Positions 11,370-22,344 of a stretch of 64,000 nt of DNA are shown piece after piece. Within the stretch, counting starts at the first letter, position 1. Each line of letters starts with the position of its first letter. The translations under genes were made by a program, and so were the position numbers. A model generated the notes under the pieces. It was not told where the DNA came from. It saw nothing but the letters and a program-made list of their open reading frames with translations, and searched no databases. This stretch comes from Thysanoteuthis rhombus (taxonomy: Eukaryota; Mollusca; Cephalopoda; Oegopsida; Thysanoteuthidae), in NCBI GenBank assembly GCA_963457665.1, contig OY735213.1, positions 57,719,793-57,783,792 on the forward strand. Direction: 5' to 3'.

Positions 11370-11870
11370 TAAACCAAGCCTTTGGTAGAGCAAACTCAAC
11401 CTTCAAGAATCAGAAAATCCCATTAGTCATAAAAAAAGATGAGTATACAACCAATGGATCCTCCCAATAGTCACCTATGGGGCTGAAACATGGAACCTTA
11501 CCAAGAGACTGACATGAAAACTGAGAATAATGTAATGTGCATATAAGGGAATCATGCTCAACATCACATGGAGAAATCACAAGACGGCTCAGTATATTAG
11601 GGGAAAATGGACTATGAGACATTATAGAATCCATTAGAAGATTCTAATGGCAATGGGGTGGCTATGTTGCAAGAATGGACATCACAACTCGCATCATGGA
11701 TCCCCAGAGATCGAATGCGGAATCGAGGCCAGCAGAATATGAGATGGCGAGACGAACTGGACAGGTTTAGAATATATTGATGCCCACATTAAAGAGATGT
11801 GGTGAATCCTGGAGGAAGGCTATGTCTAACGACAGACAATAAAAAACTAATGATGATGATGATGATTTCC
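11370..11870 (+). pseudogene. RTE-like LINE 3' fragment
   Basis: Reading in shifting frames, it encodes remnants of the RTE reverse-transcriptase C-terminus: a SRANSTFKN-like peptide, then ILPIVTYGAETWNLTKRL, then RIMLNITWRNHKTAQYI. It continues into the WAMLQEW..GH region with CATGGATCCCCAGAGATCG and a GRQNMRWRDELDRF-like peptide. Stops and frameshifts break it throughout. It ends in a GATGATGATGATGAT tail, the characteristic simple repeat at RTE 3' ends. Full RTE proteins are around 1000 residues, so only about 160 codons' worth remain. Confidence 0.8.
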
Positions 11871-11916
11871 TACAGAGCTGAGCAGAGAATTCTAAGAAAA
11901 TAAGCAATAGTATGAA

Positions 11917-12361
11917 AAGGTCTGGTCAGTCACTTGGTAGAAACTGTCTTGTGACTTAAATCTTTTGGCAGCATTTTTTGAACAGTTAAAAAAAAACAAA
12001 TATTGGGGTGATCAATTAGAAAATTGGCAAAAGGAGTAATCAATGGATAAGTCATTTCTCTTACCTATTTTGGGTAGTGATTACTAGAAAAGTCAAACTT
12101 TCCAAAAAGCAGGTGGACACAAACTAAGCTATTAATTTAGCATAAACGTACATTGCAAATTGACCCCCCCCCACTAAAAACCTATGGGGGTATATAAAAA
12201 AATGTTTTTGTAGACATGATAAGGAATAAATGTTGGAATTTTCAGCTCTCTAGCTTTATTGGTACGGCTTGTTTGCATGATACATGCATATTTAGACAGA
12301 CAGACCTACTTGAAAACTGAGAGAAACTCATGTTGACAGTTTTGGTAGACAATGTCTAATC
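11917..12361 (+). repeat. RepA copy 5
   Basis: Full length: GGTCTGGTCAGTCACTTGG at the start, GGGGTGATCAATTAGAAAAT, TTTAGCATAAACGTACATTG, a C9 tract, and GACAGTTTTGGTAGAC at the end. It starts about 45 bp after the RTE tail. Confidence 0.9.
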
Positions 12362-12868
12362 TTACTATCCTTATGGGTCATAGTCAGGAAGCCTAATCAT
12401 AAGAGACAAAAAAGCAAAAAAACATAGATACAGTCATGCATGTAATGTGTATAATTACATAGTTTATGATGATGAATTTGCATTGAAGTTTTCAAATGTT
12501 GAAGATGATGATATCAGTATTACAAACAATTACAACGATACAAAATAACTATAGAAATGTTGTATACATATATAGGAGAACGTAATGGAAAGGAATGTTC
12601 ATTATCGGTTCTATTTTTCTGTAGAAGTCTTTGATGATGTTGCAATTATTCTTCAGAGACATTTTCTGCTCATTTGGATCAACCGGAATCATCAAAAGTG
12701 CCAATATGCAATTCATTATTGAATATTCTTTTTTCTTTCCTTTGAAATTGAAAAGATTTGATTTAAGGAAGCAGAAAAAGAAAAAAAGTCATCTCAATTC
12801 ACCCATTCTATTTCATTATTAAGAAAGATCCAAGAAAAATGTTTGAGAGATTATTAAAAGTGACCGTG

Positions 12869-13192
12869 CAGTTCTGGTCACGATTATTGGCACCCTCAAA
12901 TGTTTTTTGAATAACCTGTACAATATCTTCAGAAATAAATGGAAATCTACCAAATTTTTATCCTCAGAATCTTTCGATAGGATGGCCAAAGTAATTTAAT
13001 AGAAAAATATCATCTTTCATCATACATGTAGTAATTTCAAAGAAAAAAGGAAAAATACCAAGTGGGTAGCAATAACAGCATTCTTTGTTGATATTTAGTT
13101 GTATCCCCTTTTGGCAATGATGACTACCTCTGAATGGTTCTTGTTGACTGGTTATACCAAAAATTTAAGGGTACCAATAATGACCAGTACTG
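12869..13192 (-). mobile_element. Tc1-like transposon, internally deleted
   Basis: Ends are inverted: the left end has CAGTTCTGGTCACGATTATT, and the right end, reverse complemented, has CAGTACTGGTCATTATTGGT. On the minus strand just inside the right end, a short frame reads SEVVIIAKRGYN and a stop. That matches the C-terminal pattern of Tc1-like transposases (…AAVIxxRGGxTKY-stop). Most of the approximately 340-residue transposase is absent. It is therefore a deletion derivative keeping both ends and the gene's last codons. Related, longer remnants lie at 29.4 and 57.1 kb. Confidence 0.7.
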
Positions 13193-13299
13193 TTCATCAG
13201 ATATGTACTGTATATACGTGTGTAAAAGTTGAGCTCATGGAAAAGTCTACCCTCAATTTTTTAGCAAAAATCAGATTTTTCCATTTTTTCCCTTAGACC

Positions 13300-14164
13300 T
13301 TAGTTCTTCATAAACAAATGATCAACATTTGTGAAATAATGAATAATCCTGAACATGAATGTTATGATGAGAAAATTTTTTTTTTTTCAATGCTATTATG
13401 TTCTGATGTATGCATCAAAACATGCATCGTACTAAATACTTCACTGAGTAATCATAACTAAGGCCATATCATTATAATAAATGCTGGAATTTGCATTTAA
13501 TATTGACCTGAATTATCTACATGAACCATTGTTCCTGAATCCAGTGGTGATGTGTATTTTTGAGGAAATGTTTCATTTCTGCTTTGTCTGCTTGTTAGTA
13601 CTAGTCATGTACACAGTACTGTGGTAAGTAACAATAATATACAGTAAATATGAGCTTTAAATTTTCATTTAGCTAGTTTGATGAGTGTAATAGAGTGAAA
13701 GAGCAAGTGTAAATATCTGTAACAGCTATGCAACCTTTTTTACGTTTTTTCCTCTGCAGGATGTATCTTTTGATGTGTAGAAACATTGATATTATTATTG
13801 TAATTCATTGCTTTTGTTCTTTTATTCATTTAGACACCATTTGGGCTTCTGCTTATGGATACAGAATTTTGGAGTGAAGCGTGAATTTCAGATACTTTAA
13901 TGTAGTATCCATGTAATAGTCGACCCCATGAATTAACATAAAGAATAGTCTAAAAAATTTGACTTTTACAGGAGTATATGTAGTATATACGGTGTGAACT
14001 ATATTCACTTGTAAGAAGCTTATGTGATTTTAGAATGGGTAGCTGGTTAGTCTTGGAGTTTATTGACAGTGAATTCAATTCAGAATAGTTTCCAGAATTT
14101 TCCTCCTTTAAAGTTGAGGTTTATCAAATGAATATCTATGACCTCCAGCAGCAAAGTGATAAGA
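13300..14164. other. No gene recognised
   Basis: AT-rich sequence with T9-T10 tracts, no repeat family matched within the window. Confidence 0.5.
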
Positions 14165-14362
14165 TTCTCTATGAAGAAGGCTTCCTCCATGAAGAAGGCC
14201 TTCTCTATGAAGAAGGCCTTTCCTATGAATAAGGCCTTCTCTATGAATAAGGCCTTCTCTATGAAGAAGGTTTCCTCCATGAAGAAGGCCCTCTCTATGA
14301 AGAAGGCCTTCTCTATAAAGAAGGCCTTCTCTATGAAGAAAGCCTTCTCCATGAATAAGCCC
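14165..14362. repeat. 18-bp minisatellite, 11 units
   Basis: Eleven perfectly phased 18-bp units (consensus TTCTCTATGAAGAAGGCC) with scattered substitutions and no indels. Because 18 is a multiple of three, open frames exist on both strands: MKKAFS on plus, and EKAFFI or HREGLL on minus. AAGGCCTT at unit joints is a palindrome. Start and end sequences give no promoter or splice evidence, so coding is not supported. Confidence 0.95.
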
Positions 14363-14403
14363 TTGTACCAAAGATGAGCAAACATTATCAATTGTAATAA
14401 GCT

Positions 14404-14945
14404 TGTGTAAGTTCCTCAGAGTTTAAACTACAAAGCATATACCTCTGTAAATGCCATACTCTATCTAAAAATTGAATGAAAATCAGGTCATATGAATTTA
14501 TGATGTAGGTGAGGTAACTGTGTACATTACGATTTTCCATATCCGAGACTATAGTCTGAATATATGGAAAAATACCTGTCAAACCAGAAAAACTTAATAA
14601 TTTATTTCTTAGGCCATGGTCCACACTTCCATGAGATCTTATTGGAATTCATTCAGAACTTTTGCAGATAGTGTGTGGACAAAAAGAAAAATAAGTGTAA
14701 TTTTCATATTTCGGACTATTGGTTTAATGTATGAAAAAAATATCTCTCAATTGAAAAAAATGATTAGATCCAACACAAAATTTGATGATTTTTCCCTTAG
14801 CCCATGACCAACCCTTCTGCAAATTTTCATTGAAATTCATTGCGAACTTCTGGAAATAACGTGTGTGCTAACAGACAAACATAAGTAAAAACATACACCT
14901 CTTCTAACTTCATTGTCAGAGGAGAATTAGCTACAGTACCCTCTG
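14404..14945 (+). repeat. RepD copy 2
   Basis: Contains two successive units of the form 'CCATGGTCCACACTT..CATGAGA..ATTGGAATTCATTCAGAACTTTTG..AGATAGTGTGTGGACA', about 180 bp apart. It ends near a GACAAACATAAGT phrase and AACTTCATTGTCAGAGGAG. The unit is the reverse complement of that in RepD copies 1 and 4. Confidence 0.65.
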
Positions 14946-14949
14946 TGTA

Positions 14950-16129
14950 TACTACAAGACTTGAGAAAGGAAGCTATTAAGAACTATTTTCCTTATTTCC
15001 TTCAAATTATGATGTGATGAAAGGGTAGATAATTCAGTTGGATTTGGTTAATCCTTTTAAACTAACCTCTCCAATGTTATTTTGCTCTCCCTCTTGTCCT
15101 CGCTTATCTCCTTTGTCTCACTTGAAGCTGAAACAGTGGGAAATTCTATAGGGGGACTTGATCATAAAATTGAAGATCTTTATTGAAATTGACAGGATCA
15201 AGGTTTGAACCAGAAAAAGGAGTTAGATTGAAATTCTATTCAGTGTAAACATTGCTGCCAATATTATTATCTTCATCAGTCATAGGAGTCAACTCATCTT
15301 CTTTGTATTGTATCATAATTTGATGTTCTTGATTTACTACGAGAAAAAATATGTATGGCAATACCTTGAATAGTGCAGTTTTAATTAGCTTATATTTTGT
15401 TGTAGTATGGTAAACGTATTGCTGTATAAATTGATGTAACTCAGTATAAGTTGAAATCCGATAATTGAACGACTGCAATGTCAAAATTTGAAGCCATCTA
15501 AAAACATTCCGTCAAAGTGAAAATATGATCAGAATGAATTCTGTATATGATATAATTCACGTTTTCAACTGGAAAACATCTAAAAGAGAATTTTAGAAAA
15601 ACATCTAGAAACATCTAGTTTTTCCAGAACCTAGATGTTATTAATGAACCCATCAGAATAAGGCCTCCAAAATGTCAAAAGAGCTTTTTTTTGTGAAAAA
15701 CAAAATATTTTAAGATAGGGGCTAGTGGGGTACTGATGCCAATTTTCAAGCCTGTAGACAAAGCGGTATGGCCAGAAGCACTGAGACACACAAACACACA
15801 TACATATGAAGAGGGATAGAACCTTTCATTTCCTTTATTGGCTGTGGTCGTTCAATCATATTAAGACTGTAAACAGTGCAGTTTTGAATTGTGCAGACGA
15901 ATTCTGGAATGAATTAACCACACAATTTAAGGGATCTGTAGAAAATCTTTCCATTTTAAAACAAAACTGGTCTTTAACTTTATTCTTCCCTAGATTCATG
16001 ATTAATGGTCTTTAAGAGATTTAGTTGTGGTCGAGGTTGATTATAACATTAATTATCATCATTATAACTGGGTGGGCAGGGAGTCAGGCCATGTTTCAGG
16101 AAGTCTGAGCTGACCAAAGTATATATGTA
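14950..16129. other. No gene recognised
   Basis: Near 15580-15640 there is a cluster of AACATCTAGA/CTAGATGTT words, and a CACACACAAACACACATACA stretch at about 15787. Open frames are short and unsupported. Confidence 0.45.
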
Positions 16130-16347
16130 AAGGTCTGGATAGTAAATTAATAGTAACTGTCACATAACTAACATCTTTTAACAGCATGCTGCGTTGAATT
16201 TTTAAAAAATTGAAGAAGGGGTGATCAATAAATAAATTACTCTTCTCACCTTTTGTTTCGGCAGTGATCACTAAAAAAGTCTGAATTTTCAAAAATTTGG
16301 CAGACACAAAATAGTGATCAATATAACATAAATTTACATGGTAAATC
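16130..16347 (+). repeat. RepA copy 6, 3'-truncated
   Basis: Covers GGTCTGGATAGT through TTTACATGGTAAAT, including the GGGGTGATCAATAAATAA and GCAGTGATCACTAAAAAAG landmarks. The second half is missing. Confidence 0.85.
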
Positions 16348-16349
16348 AA

Positions 16350-17250
16350 AAAACCAAACTAATTTTACAATGCTGAATCCAAATCTTGATTGGTTATTAT
16401 GTAAAAACTTCTGTACTCTTATAAACACATCATTAATTTTCGAGAACAAGGGAAAAAAGAACTGACAAATAAGATTAAAAGTGTTAAACGTTTGATTTTT
16501 CATAAAAAAGTAATGATTGATTTATAAAAGTTTATAATCTAACGTTGTATTGTGAAAAATATATTTCAAAATTTGATTCGATTAAATTTGCAATAAATAA
16601 TAAGAAAACCTGATACATCGCAATTTTGTAATTGGGGGAAAAAAACCACAGCAGAAACATAAATTTAGCTCAAATGGAATTACCATATTTCCTGACCCAA
16701 TAAGATGGATGAATTTGGAAGATGAACTTAGTTGACTCAATTCCTCTAAAGATGATTGCAAATTTTCTAACTGCCGACAGAATGAAAATTAATGCTCAGG
16801 GAAATGCTTAATCTGTTGCAACAAGGAAACACATTGTCATTGATATATTTTTGACCAGTTTCTTTTCAATCTTATTTTCGTTGCTGTATAACTTTATTTT
16901 CAATTCATGCTGCTGATTTAACGATTGCAGAATGTGAAAACAGCCTGACTGTTGCAATAAGAAGCAACGAAAGTAAGATGAAAGAAAAACTAGTAAAATT
17001 ATGATGATAATGGCCACACTTCATCTTAGAAATTCAGGCAGCTTAATACTATTATGTCTACTACCACTACTAGTTGTAAGTTGCTGTACAGTATGAAGTC
17101 AAATTAGGTAAGGAAGAATGTTGCAATATGATTGAATCTATTGGCATCTGCTGGTTAGCATTGGTAGCCAAATCAACAAGGCAACTGTCTTGATCAGAGA
17201 GGCTATCAAGAATAAGGAATGTGAATTTGAAACTTGCATGAGCTTATTTC
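16350..17250. other. No gene recognised
   Basis: AT-rich filler without a matched family. Short open frames have no recognisable domain. Confidence 0.45.
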
Positions 17251-17252
17251 TA

Positions 17253-17412
17253 TTATTATTCAGACTATCCTCATCTTGGTTGTTTTTCATACAATGTTTT
17301 GGCTGTTGTACTCTACGGCCTTCATCAGGTATCATCTGGTAAGTGTGGGGAAGTAACGAACCGAATCCTTTATTCAACTGACGGGGGTATATTGACCGCA
17401 CTCCTCTCTTAG

Positions 17413-17415
<3 letters not shown>
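17253..17415 (-). repeat. SINE body, inverted copy
   Basis: The minus strand matches 18370-18540: GCTAAGAG..GGAGTG, GGTCAATATACCCCCGTC, GGTTCGTTACTTCCCC, ACCAGATGATACCTGATGAA and AACAACCAAGATGAGGATAG. It ends in an AATAATAATAG tail. It is joined at its 5' side to an (AAT)n run and then to the 3' region of the neighbouring LINE. Confidence 0.8.

Positions 17416-17416
<1 letters not shown>

Positions 17417-17452
<36 letters not shown>
17417..17452. repeat. (ATT)n microsatellite
   Basis: About 35 bp of perfect ATT triplets between the SINE body and the LINE 3' region. The poly-Asn frame here is an artefact. Confidence 0.95.
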
Positions 17453-17696
17453 TCGGAATCTCACACCAGTTGCCTGGTGGTAACCGCTGGAGTTTGAGTG
17501 ACAGCAAGTCTCCTCAAGTCTCCAGCCCTCCTCTCCTAGTACTCATAGGTCGCAGTAATTCTACGATTTACAGTTTCACACCGGTTGCCCAGTGGTTATC
17601 GCTGAAGGCTGAGTGACAATAAGTCTCCTCAGGTCCTCAGCTAACGTCTCCTCCCTCTTTCGCATATCATGACAGAGCTACTATTCGTTGCAGTAC
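17453..17696 (-). repeat. LINE 3' untranslated region with duplicated ~115-bp unit
   Basis: On the minus strand the motif GAGGAGACTT..TGTCACTCA..CCAGCGGTTACCA..GGCAAC..GGTGTGA occurs twice, about 115 bp apart. It lies directly downstream of the LINE stop codon, so it is read as that element's 3' tail, possibly fused with a SINE head. Confidence 0.55.
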
Positions 17697-18183
17697 TTAT
17701 ATCTCTAGCACCTTCCTCAGTATCCGTGCAGTTCCAAGTAGCGCTGTGGTCTGTACGGTCTCTATCCTCCCCCTAATCCCGATCTCCTCCAGTCTCTCCC
17801 TCAGCGTTTTGGGGACAGTTCCTAGTGCTCCCACTATGACCGGTACTACCCTGGTTTTCATGTTCCACATTTTCCTTAACTCCCTTGCTAGGTCCTGGTA
17901 TTTTTCCCTTTTTTTACCCTCCTTCTTTTTTACTCTATGGTCTGCAGGCACAGCAACGTCTACTATTTGGCAGGCCTTCCTTTTTTTGTCTACTATTACT
18001 AAGTCCGGCCTTCTTGCCTGGATGAGGTGGTCAGTTTGGATGTCAAAGTCCCACAGTAGTTTGTGGTTGTCATTCTCCAAAACTGCCTCTGGCTTGTGCT
18101 GATACCACTTTTCCCCATGGTTGAATCCCATTTGTTTACTTAGTTCCCAGTGTATCATCGTTGCTACTCTATCGTGTCTATGC
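17697..18183 (-). CDS. LINE C-terminal domain, R2/NeSL-like restriction-like endonuclease (5' truncated)
   Basis: The minus-strand frame runs from the (AAT/AAC)n tract to a stop at 17697, giving about 160 residues of a non-LTR retrotransposon C-terminus. Visible landmarks in order are RHDRVATMIHWELSK, EKWYQHKPEAVLEND, LLWDFDIQTDHLIQARRPD, then LVIVD..QIVDVAVPAD, EKYQDLARELRKMW, VVPVIVGALGTVPK, and ALLGTARILRKVLEI-stop. The RPD...D arrangement fits a PD-(D/E)XK restriction-like nuclease, which in R2/NeSL/R4-type elements nicks the target to prime reverse transcription. The reverse transcriptase is missing and no native start exists, because the upstream poly-Asn is only microsatellite. The frame is intact, which suggests a fairly recent insertion. 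No expression is implied. Confidence 0.7.

Positions 18184-18276
<93 letters not shown>
18184..18276. repeat. Compound (ATT)n-(GTT)n microsatellite
   Basis: A run of ATT triplets to about 18232 switches cleanly to GTT triplets to about 18276. It marks the 5' truncation point of the LINE on the minus strand and abuts a SINE head on the plus strand. Confidence 0.95.
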
Positions 18277-18277
<1 letters not shown>

Positions 18278-18288
18278 CTACATGGACA

Positions 18289-18545
18289 CATAGTGTAGTG
18301 GTTACAGAATCAGACAAAATTACTGCATGTAATCTGATGGTTCTAGGTTCAATCCCAGTGTGAGACAATACTACTAATGCTAAGAGGGGAGTGTGGTCAA
18401 TATACCCCCGTCGGTTAAATAAAGGTTTCGGTTCGTTACTTCCCCTCACCTACCAGATGATACCTGATGAAGGACGTAGAGTACAACGGCCGAAACGTAT
18501 GAAAAACAACCAAGATGAGGATAGTCCGAATAATAATAGATATAA
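18289..18545 (+). repeat. tRNA-derived SINE, near complete
   Basis: The head (18289-18366) has an A box in TAGTGTAGTGGTTACAG and a B box GGTTCAATCCC (18346-18356) at normal tRNA spacing. The body has CCCCCGTCGGTTAAATAAAG, GGTTCGTTACTTCCCC and GATGAAGGACGTAGAGTACA. It then has a GGCCGAAACGTATG phrase and an AATAATAATAG tail. Internal polymerase III promoter boxes would drive transcription. A second body copy lies inverted at 17253-17415. Confidence 0.75.
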
Positions 18546-18599
18546 TAATAATACCTCATCTCAAAAATTCAGAGATATTCTAATTGCATGAACTTATTC

Positions 18600-20904
18600 T
18601 TTATTTTCAGTCCATGCAGTTTCTTCAATGGTTACAGAATGTAATAAGAAAAAGAACTGACAGAACCATAGAACAAATCCTATGATGCTTTAATTACAAT
18701 TTTTGACAACATTTGGCAACAATTGTGTCTCTAATAAAACTATATGTTTCCAATTGATTTTATCCATCTTTCTTATACTTTTTAATTTGAGAATTGAACT
18801 TTAAAAAAAGAAATGATATGACGTAGAATAATGTAAAAAAGAAAGTAACAGCTTTCTCTTTTTGTAAGGAACACTATTAATCTCTCCTAACCACTCTCTC
18901 TTTGGATCACTGAATTCATTATGAATGATTTGAATCTGGTCTTGAGGAAAAATTTATCCCATTCATAGAACTGCCATATTAAGCTAGTGTAGTTCCAGTA
19001 GCATATATCACAAAGGGGCCCTAAATTAAGAAAATAGAGATTATTATTAGTACATATACATTTTTTAAATGTCAAGTTTCTTTTCATTTGCTATATAATT
19101 ACAAATCTTTTAATTGGAAAATAACATGTTTTTATACGTGAAAAAATTCCTAACTGTTCAAGAATTTTTTTCACTTTGCAAACAGGAAAAAGCTCTATAA
19201 GCACTGGAAAGTCATCAAAAGATGTCACATATTTATGTTGCATATGATCACGGAAAAATATGGAAGAAATTCAATTGAATATAAAGCTATACTAGCTTAG
19301 AATTATTTCATAAAAACATTCCCAAAAATACATTTAATAAATTCGAAGTAAAAATAAAATAGAGAAGAAACCCAAAGAATACTTTATAAATACATATTGT
19401 AATAAATAAATTATCAAATTGTAAAAACAATAATCTCATGACTCAAGGTCTGTTCTGAAAAAATTGTAATTCAATTGTAAATACAAATTTTTTTGAACTG
19501 ATGGAATGTCATCTTTTTCAATTTTTATTCATTCATTAATTTTTTTCATGAATGAAATATTTCTAAAATTGATAATAAAACTATACTGTACATGAAAATA
19601 TATAAGTGGGTACTGCTCGAGATGCATTAAACCATATTTGTACCTTTCTCATCAAATGTTGTATTAATCAAAATGATTTTAAAATTGATTAGTTATTGTT
19701 CATCTTATTCTATCCTATGTCCAAAATTTCCGGAATTGAACCATTTTTTTCTTTGTTTGTAAGGCAGTTATGACTACAGTTTCAAATACCTTCATATTCA
19801 TCTGAGCTATATGTATACCATATAAACCACACTCCAATTAATTATTAAAAACTCCAAATAAAGTTGATAATCGGTTAAAATTGCTAACCTCTGTCTACTG
19901 TAAAGTTGATGGCAATACAGTATTATAGTAATGATATAGCCAGTAAAAAATCACTGACACAGAATTGATAGCTTGCAAGCTTTTAGCGTGGGACCCTGAA
20001 ATTGTAGGGCTCACAGTGTTTGCTTTTTTTTACTACATAGTTAATCTGGCTGTGGTTATAAAAGATGAAAACAGGAAGGCTAAAGGATGAGAGGATTTGT
20101 ACAGTGTGTATGGATGTGAGGAGAAAACTGATTTACGCTACCCTATAAAATTTCCCTTGGAGGCCCTGGTACCTTTATCATGATTAAGTTTAGCAGTGAC
20201 TTTTTAACATTCATAATTAAGTTCCACACAATATTTGCAAAAACATAGATTTGTTTTTACTAGTCATCGCATAGTACAATTAGTAATTTGATCATTATTG
20301 CTCGAAAAGAATTAATTAAAGTTGACAAAATCATTTGTACTAATGTGGACGTGTGTTTATTGGTTATTCACTTTCGACTGTTTAAATCAAATTGGTACCC
20401 TCATGTTGGGGAAAAAATCATTGACTGCAGTTTCATAAAGAAGGGAGAAAGATAAAGTTTCAGGACTATTAAGAAAGTAGTTTGCTGTTAAGTGAAATAT
20501 TTACACACAACAAATATTTCTTTTCACTTTTTGATTGAAATGTTTCAAATTCTTAATTTCTGTAAGAACTTTTCAAGAAAGTAAAGAGACAGGCCTTGTT
20601 AATCACTGAAAAGAAACCATCACAACCACTTTATAACCTGTGAGAATGGGTGTAAAAAAGTTTTGTTCGCTGACTACTGAAATGAAATGAAATTCATTCA
20701 ATTTTTACACTTGGTTAGGTGTTGTTAGCCAAATCTATTCTTTAGCAAAGGTACGGTGGTGGTCATGTCACCTCTGTCAATGAATGGGTTTATGGTGTAG
20801 TTGAATAGTGCTCAATTTGAAATATTGAACTTACAGGTTCAACGGGAAATTCTGTTTTTATTCCAAGTTTTCTGGACAAGTGGATGATAATAAAGGTGAA
20901 AATT
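18600..20904. other. 2.3 kb with no gene recognised
   Basis: AT-rich DNA without a matched repeat family or coding frame. It is the longest repeat-poor stretch in the window by eye. Confidence 0.45.
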
Positions 20905-21560
20905 CTTACGTGTAACTTGCATAGATGAATCAGCATAGCCCTTGCATGCTTCAGAACTGATTATCTAAAGAATTATCTTAAAAATTTGGATCTTCATCAG
21001 GAATTATCTTAAAAAAAATAGACCTTTTAACTGGAGTTTTCTAAAAAAAAAATAGATCTTTTATCCAAAAAAAATAGATCTTTCACCTGAAATAATCTAA
21101 AAAAAAAAACAGACCTTTTATCTACAATTATCTTAAAAAATAGGCTTCTTACCTTGAATTATTTTAATAAAATAGATCTTTATTTATAAAACTATTTAAA
21201 AAGATAGATCTTTTATCTGAAAAAAATTGATCTATTAACTGAAATCATTTGAAAAAAACAACCTCTCATCTAGAATTATCAAAAAGAAAATTGATCTTCT
21301 ATCTGAAATTTTCTTAAATGATACACCAACACAATATTAGGGCATCAGTTATCCAAAATGACTGTAGAGGCCTGAAAAAGGCCTTTGAGGAAAGAAAGAA
21401 AAGAAAGATGTTTTTAGATGGTGCATAGTGATGTACTCATAGAAATATTCAAGGGGGAAGCCTGAAAATATGACCATCAGTGCCTGGGTAAACACTGACT
21501 CACAGACCAAGAAGAATTAGTTGCGCACTTGATTGGTTGATCGGGTGGGCCATTTGATGG
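20905..21560 (+). repeat. RepB copy 1 with expanded minisatellite
   Basis: Shares with 43105-43450 and 62205-62360 the order: CATA..TGAATCA..TAGCCC, AACT(A/G)ATTATCTAAA, 'AAAATAGATCTTTTATC' units, ACAC/CAGCACAA, GG(G/C)CAT..GTTA/GTC, ATGAC..TAGA. It then has AAGATGTTTTTAGATGGTGC, ATATGACCA, and GGTTG(A/G)TCGG..GGCCATT. In this copy the internal ATAGATCTTTTATCTGAAAT-type unit is expanded to roughly eight degenerate copies (21000-21320). Confidence 0.75.
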
Positions 21561-21912
21561 ATTCAATATTGGGATCTACCAACCACCTACCTTATATTAT
21601 GAACAGCACAATAGCAAACCATATTAAGGGATGTTTCTATTATAGTTCCAGTTTTTTCTTTAAAGATCCTTTTCAGCTTCTCTGGCATCTGGTTCCCTTT
21701 CTGTTCAAAGCCAATGAAATAGCAAGCAAGTTGTATCTGATTGAAAAAGTAAAGGTGATAAGCAAGGGAAGTGCTCGTCCCAAAGGACCATGTTTGAATA
21801 GGGCCAGACTTGATGGTCTGTTTAGCAGTCTGCCATAATAGTCACATAGAATAATTTTCTGTCCATCATAAAAAACTACAGCTATTTCAGTTACTTCACT
21901 CAGTGTTTTCAA
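21561..21912. other. No gene recognised
   Basis: Two overlapping short frames on opposite strands (101 and 79 codons) have no domain I recognise. Treated as chance. Confidence 0.4.
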
Positions 21913-22140
21913 TTTAGATATTTTATATCTAAATTTCGATCTATTGCCAATTCTGTCATTTTATATCTAAATTTAGATTTATTGCCAATTTAGATATTTT
22001 ATATCTAAATTTAGATCTATTGCCAATTTAGATATTTTATATCTAAATTTCGATCTATTGCCAATTCTGTCATTTTATATCTAAATTTAGATTTATTGCC
22101 AATTTAGATATTTTATATCTAAATTTAGAGCTATTGCCAA
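21913..22140. repeat. 38-bp tandem repeat in two 114-bp higher-order units
   Basis: Six contiguous 38-bp monomers occur in the order A-B-C-A-B-C'. The second A and B (22027-22102) are identical to the first (21913-21988), and C' (22103-22140) differs from C (21989-22026) by one base. A and C carry a perfect 21-bp palindrome TTTAGATAT-TTT-ATATCTAAA. B begins TTCTGTCATTTTATATC, which breaks it. Confidence 0.95.
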
Positions 22141-22344
22141 TTTAGTTATCCCAGATCTAAAGTTTTTGTTGCAAGATCAACAATCTGTAATTTTTTATTT
22201 ATCTTTATTAGATTTCTCAAGAACTGCTGATCAAAAAAACTTCAAACTCAACACTGCACTGCCTTGTGTACTGATTAATATATCTGGTGCATGTCAGCTT
22301 TGTACAATGCCCAGTTGTGGAGTGATCACAGTGCATACTCATGT

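Noticed and set aside
14080..14391. Two minus-strand and one plus-strand frames of 79-103 codons over the minisatellite
   Set aside because: The 18-bp period keeps all frames open regardless of function, and no splice, start context or homology supports translation.
18184..18449. Long poly-Asn extension of the LINE frame and the 80-codon poly-Leu plus-strand frame
   Set aside because: Both come from the (ATT)n/(GTT)n microsatellite; only the part after it aligns with a LINE protein.
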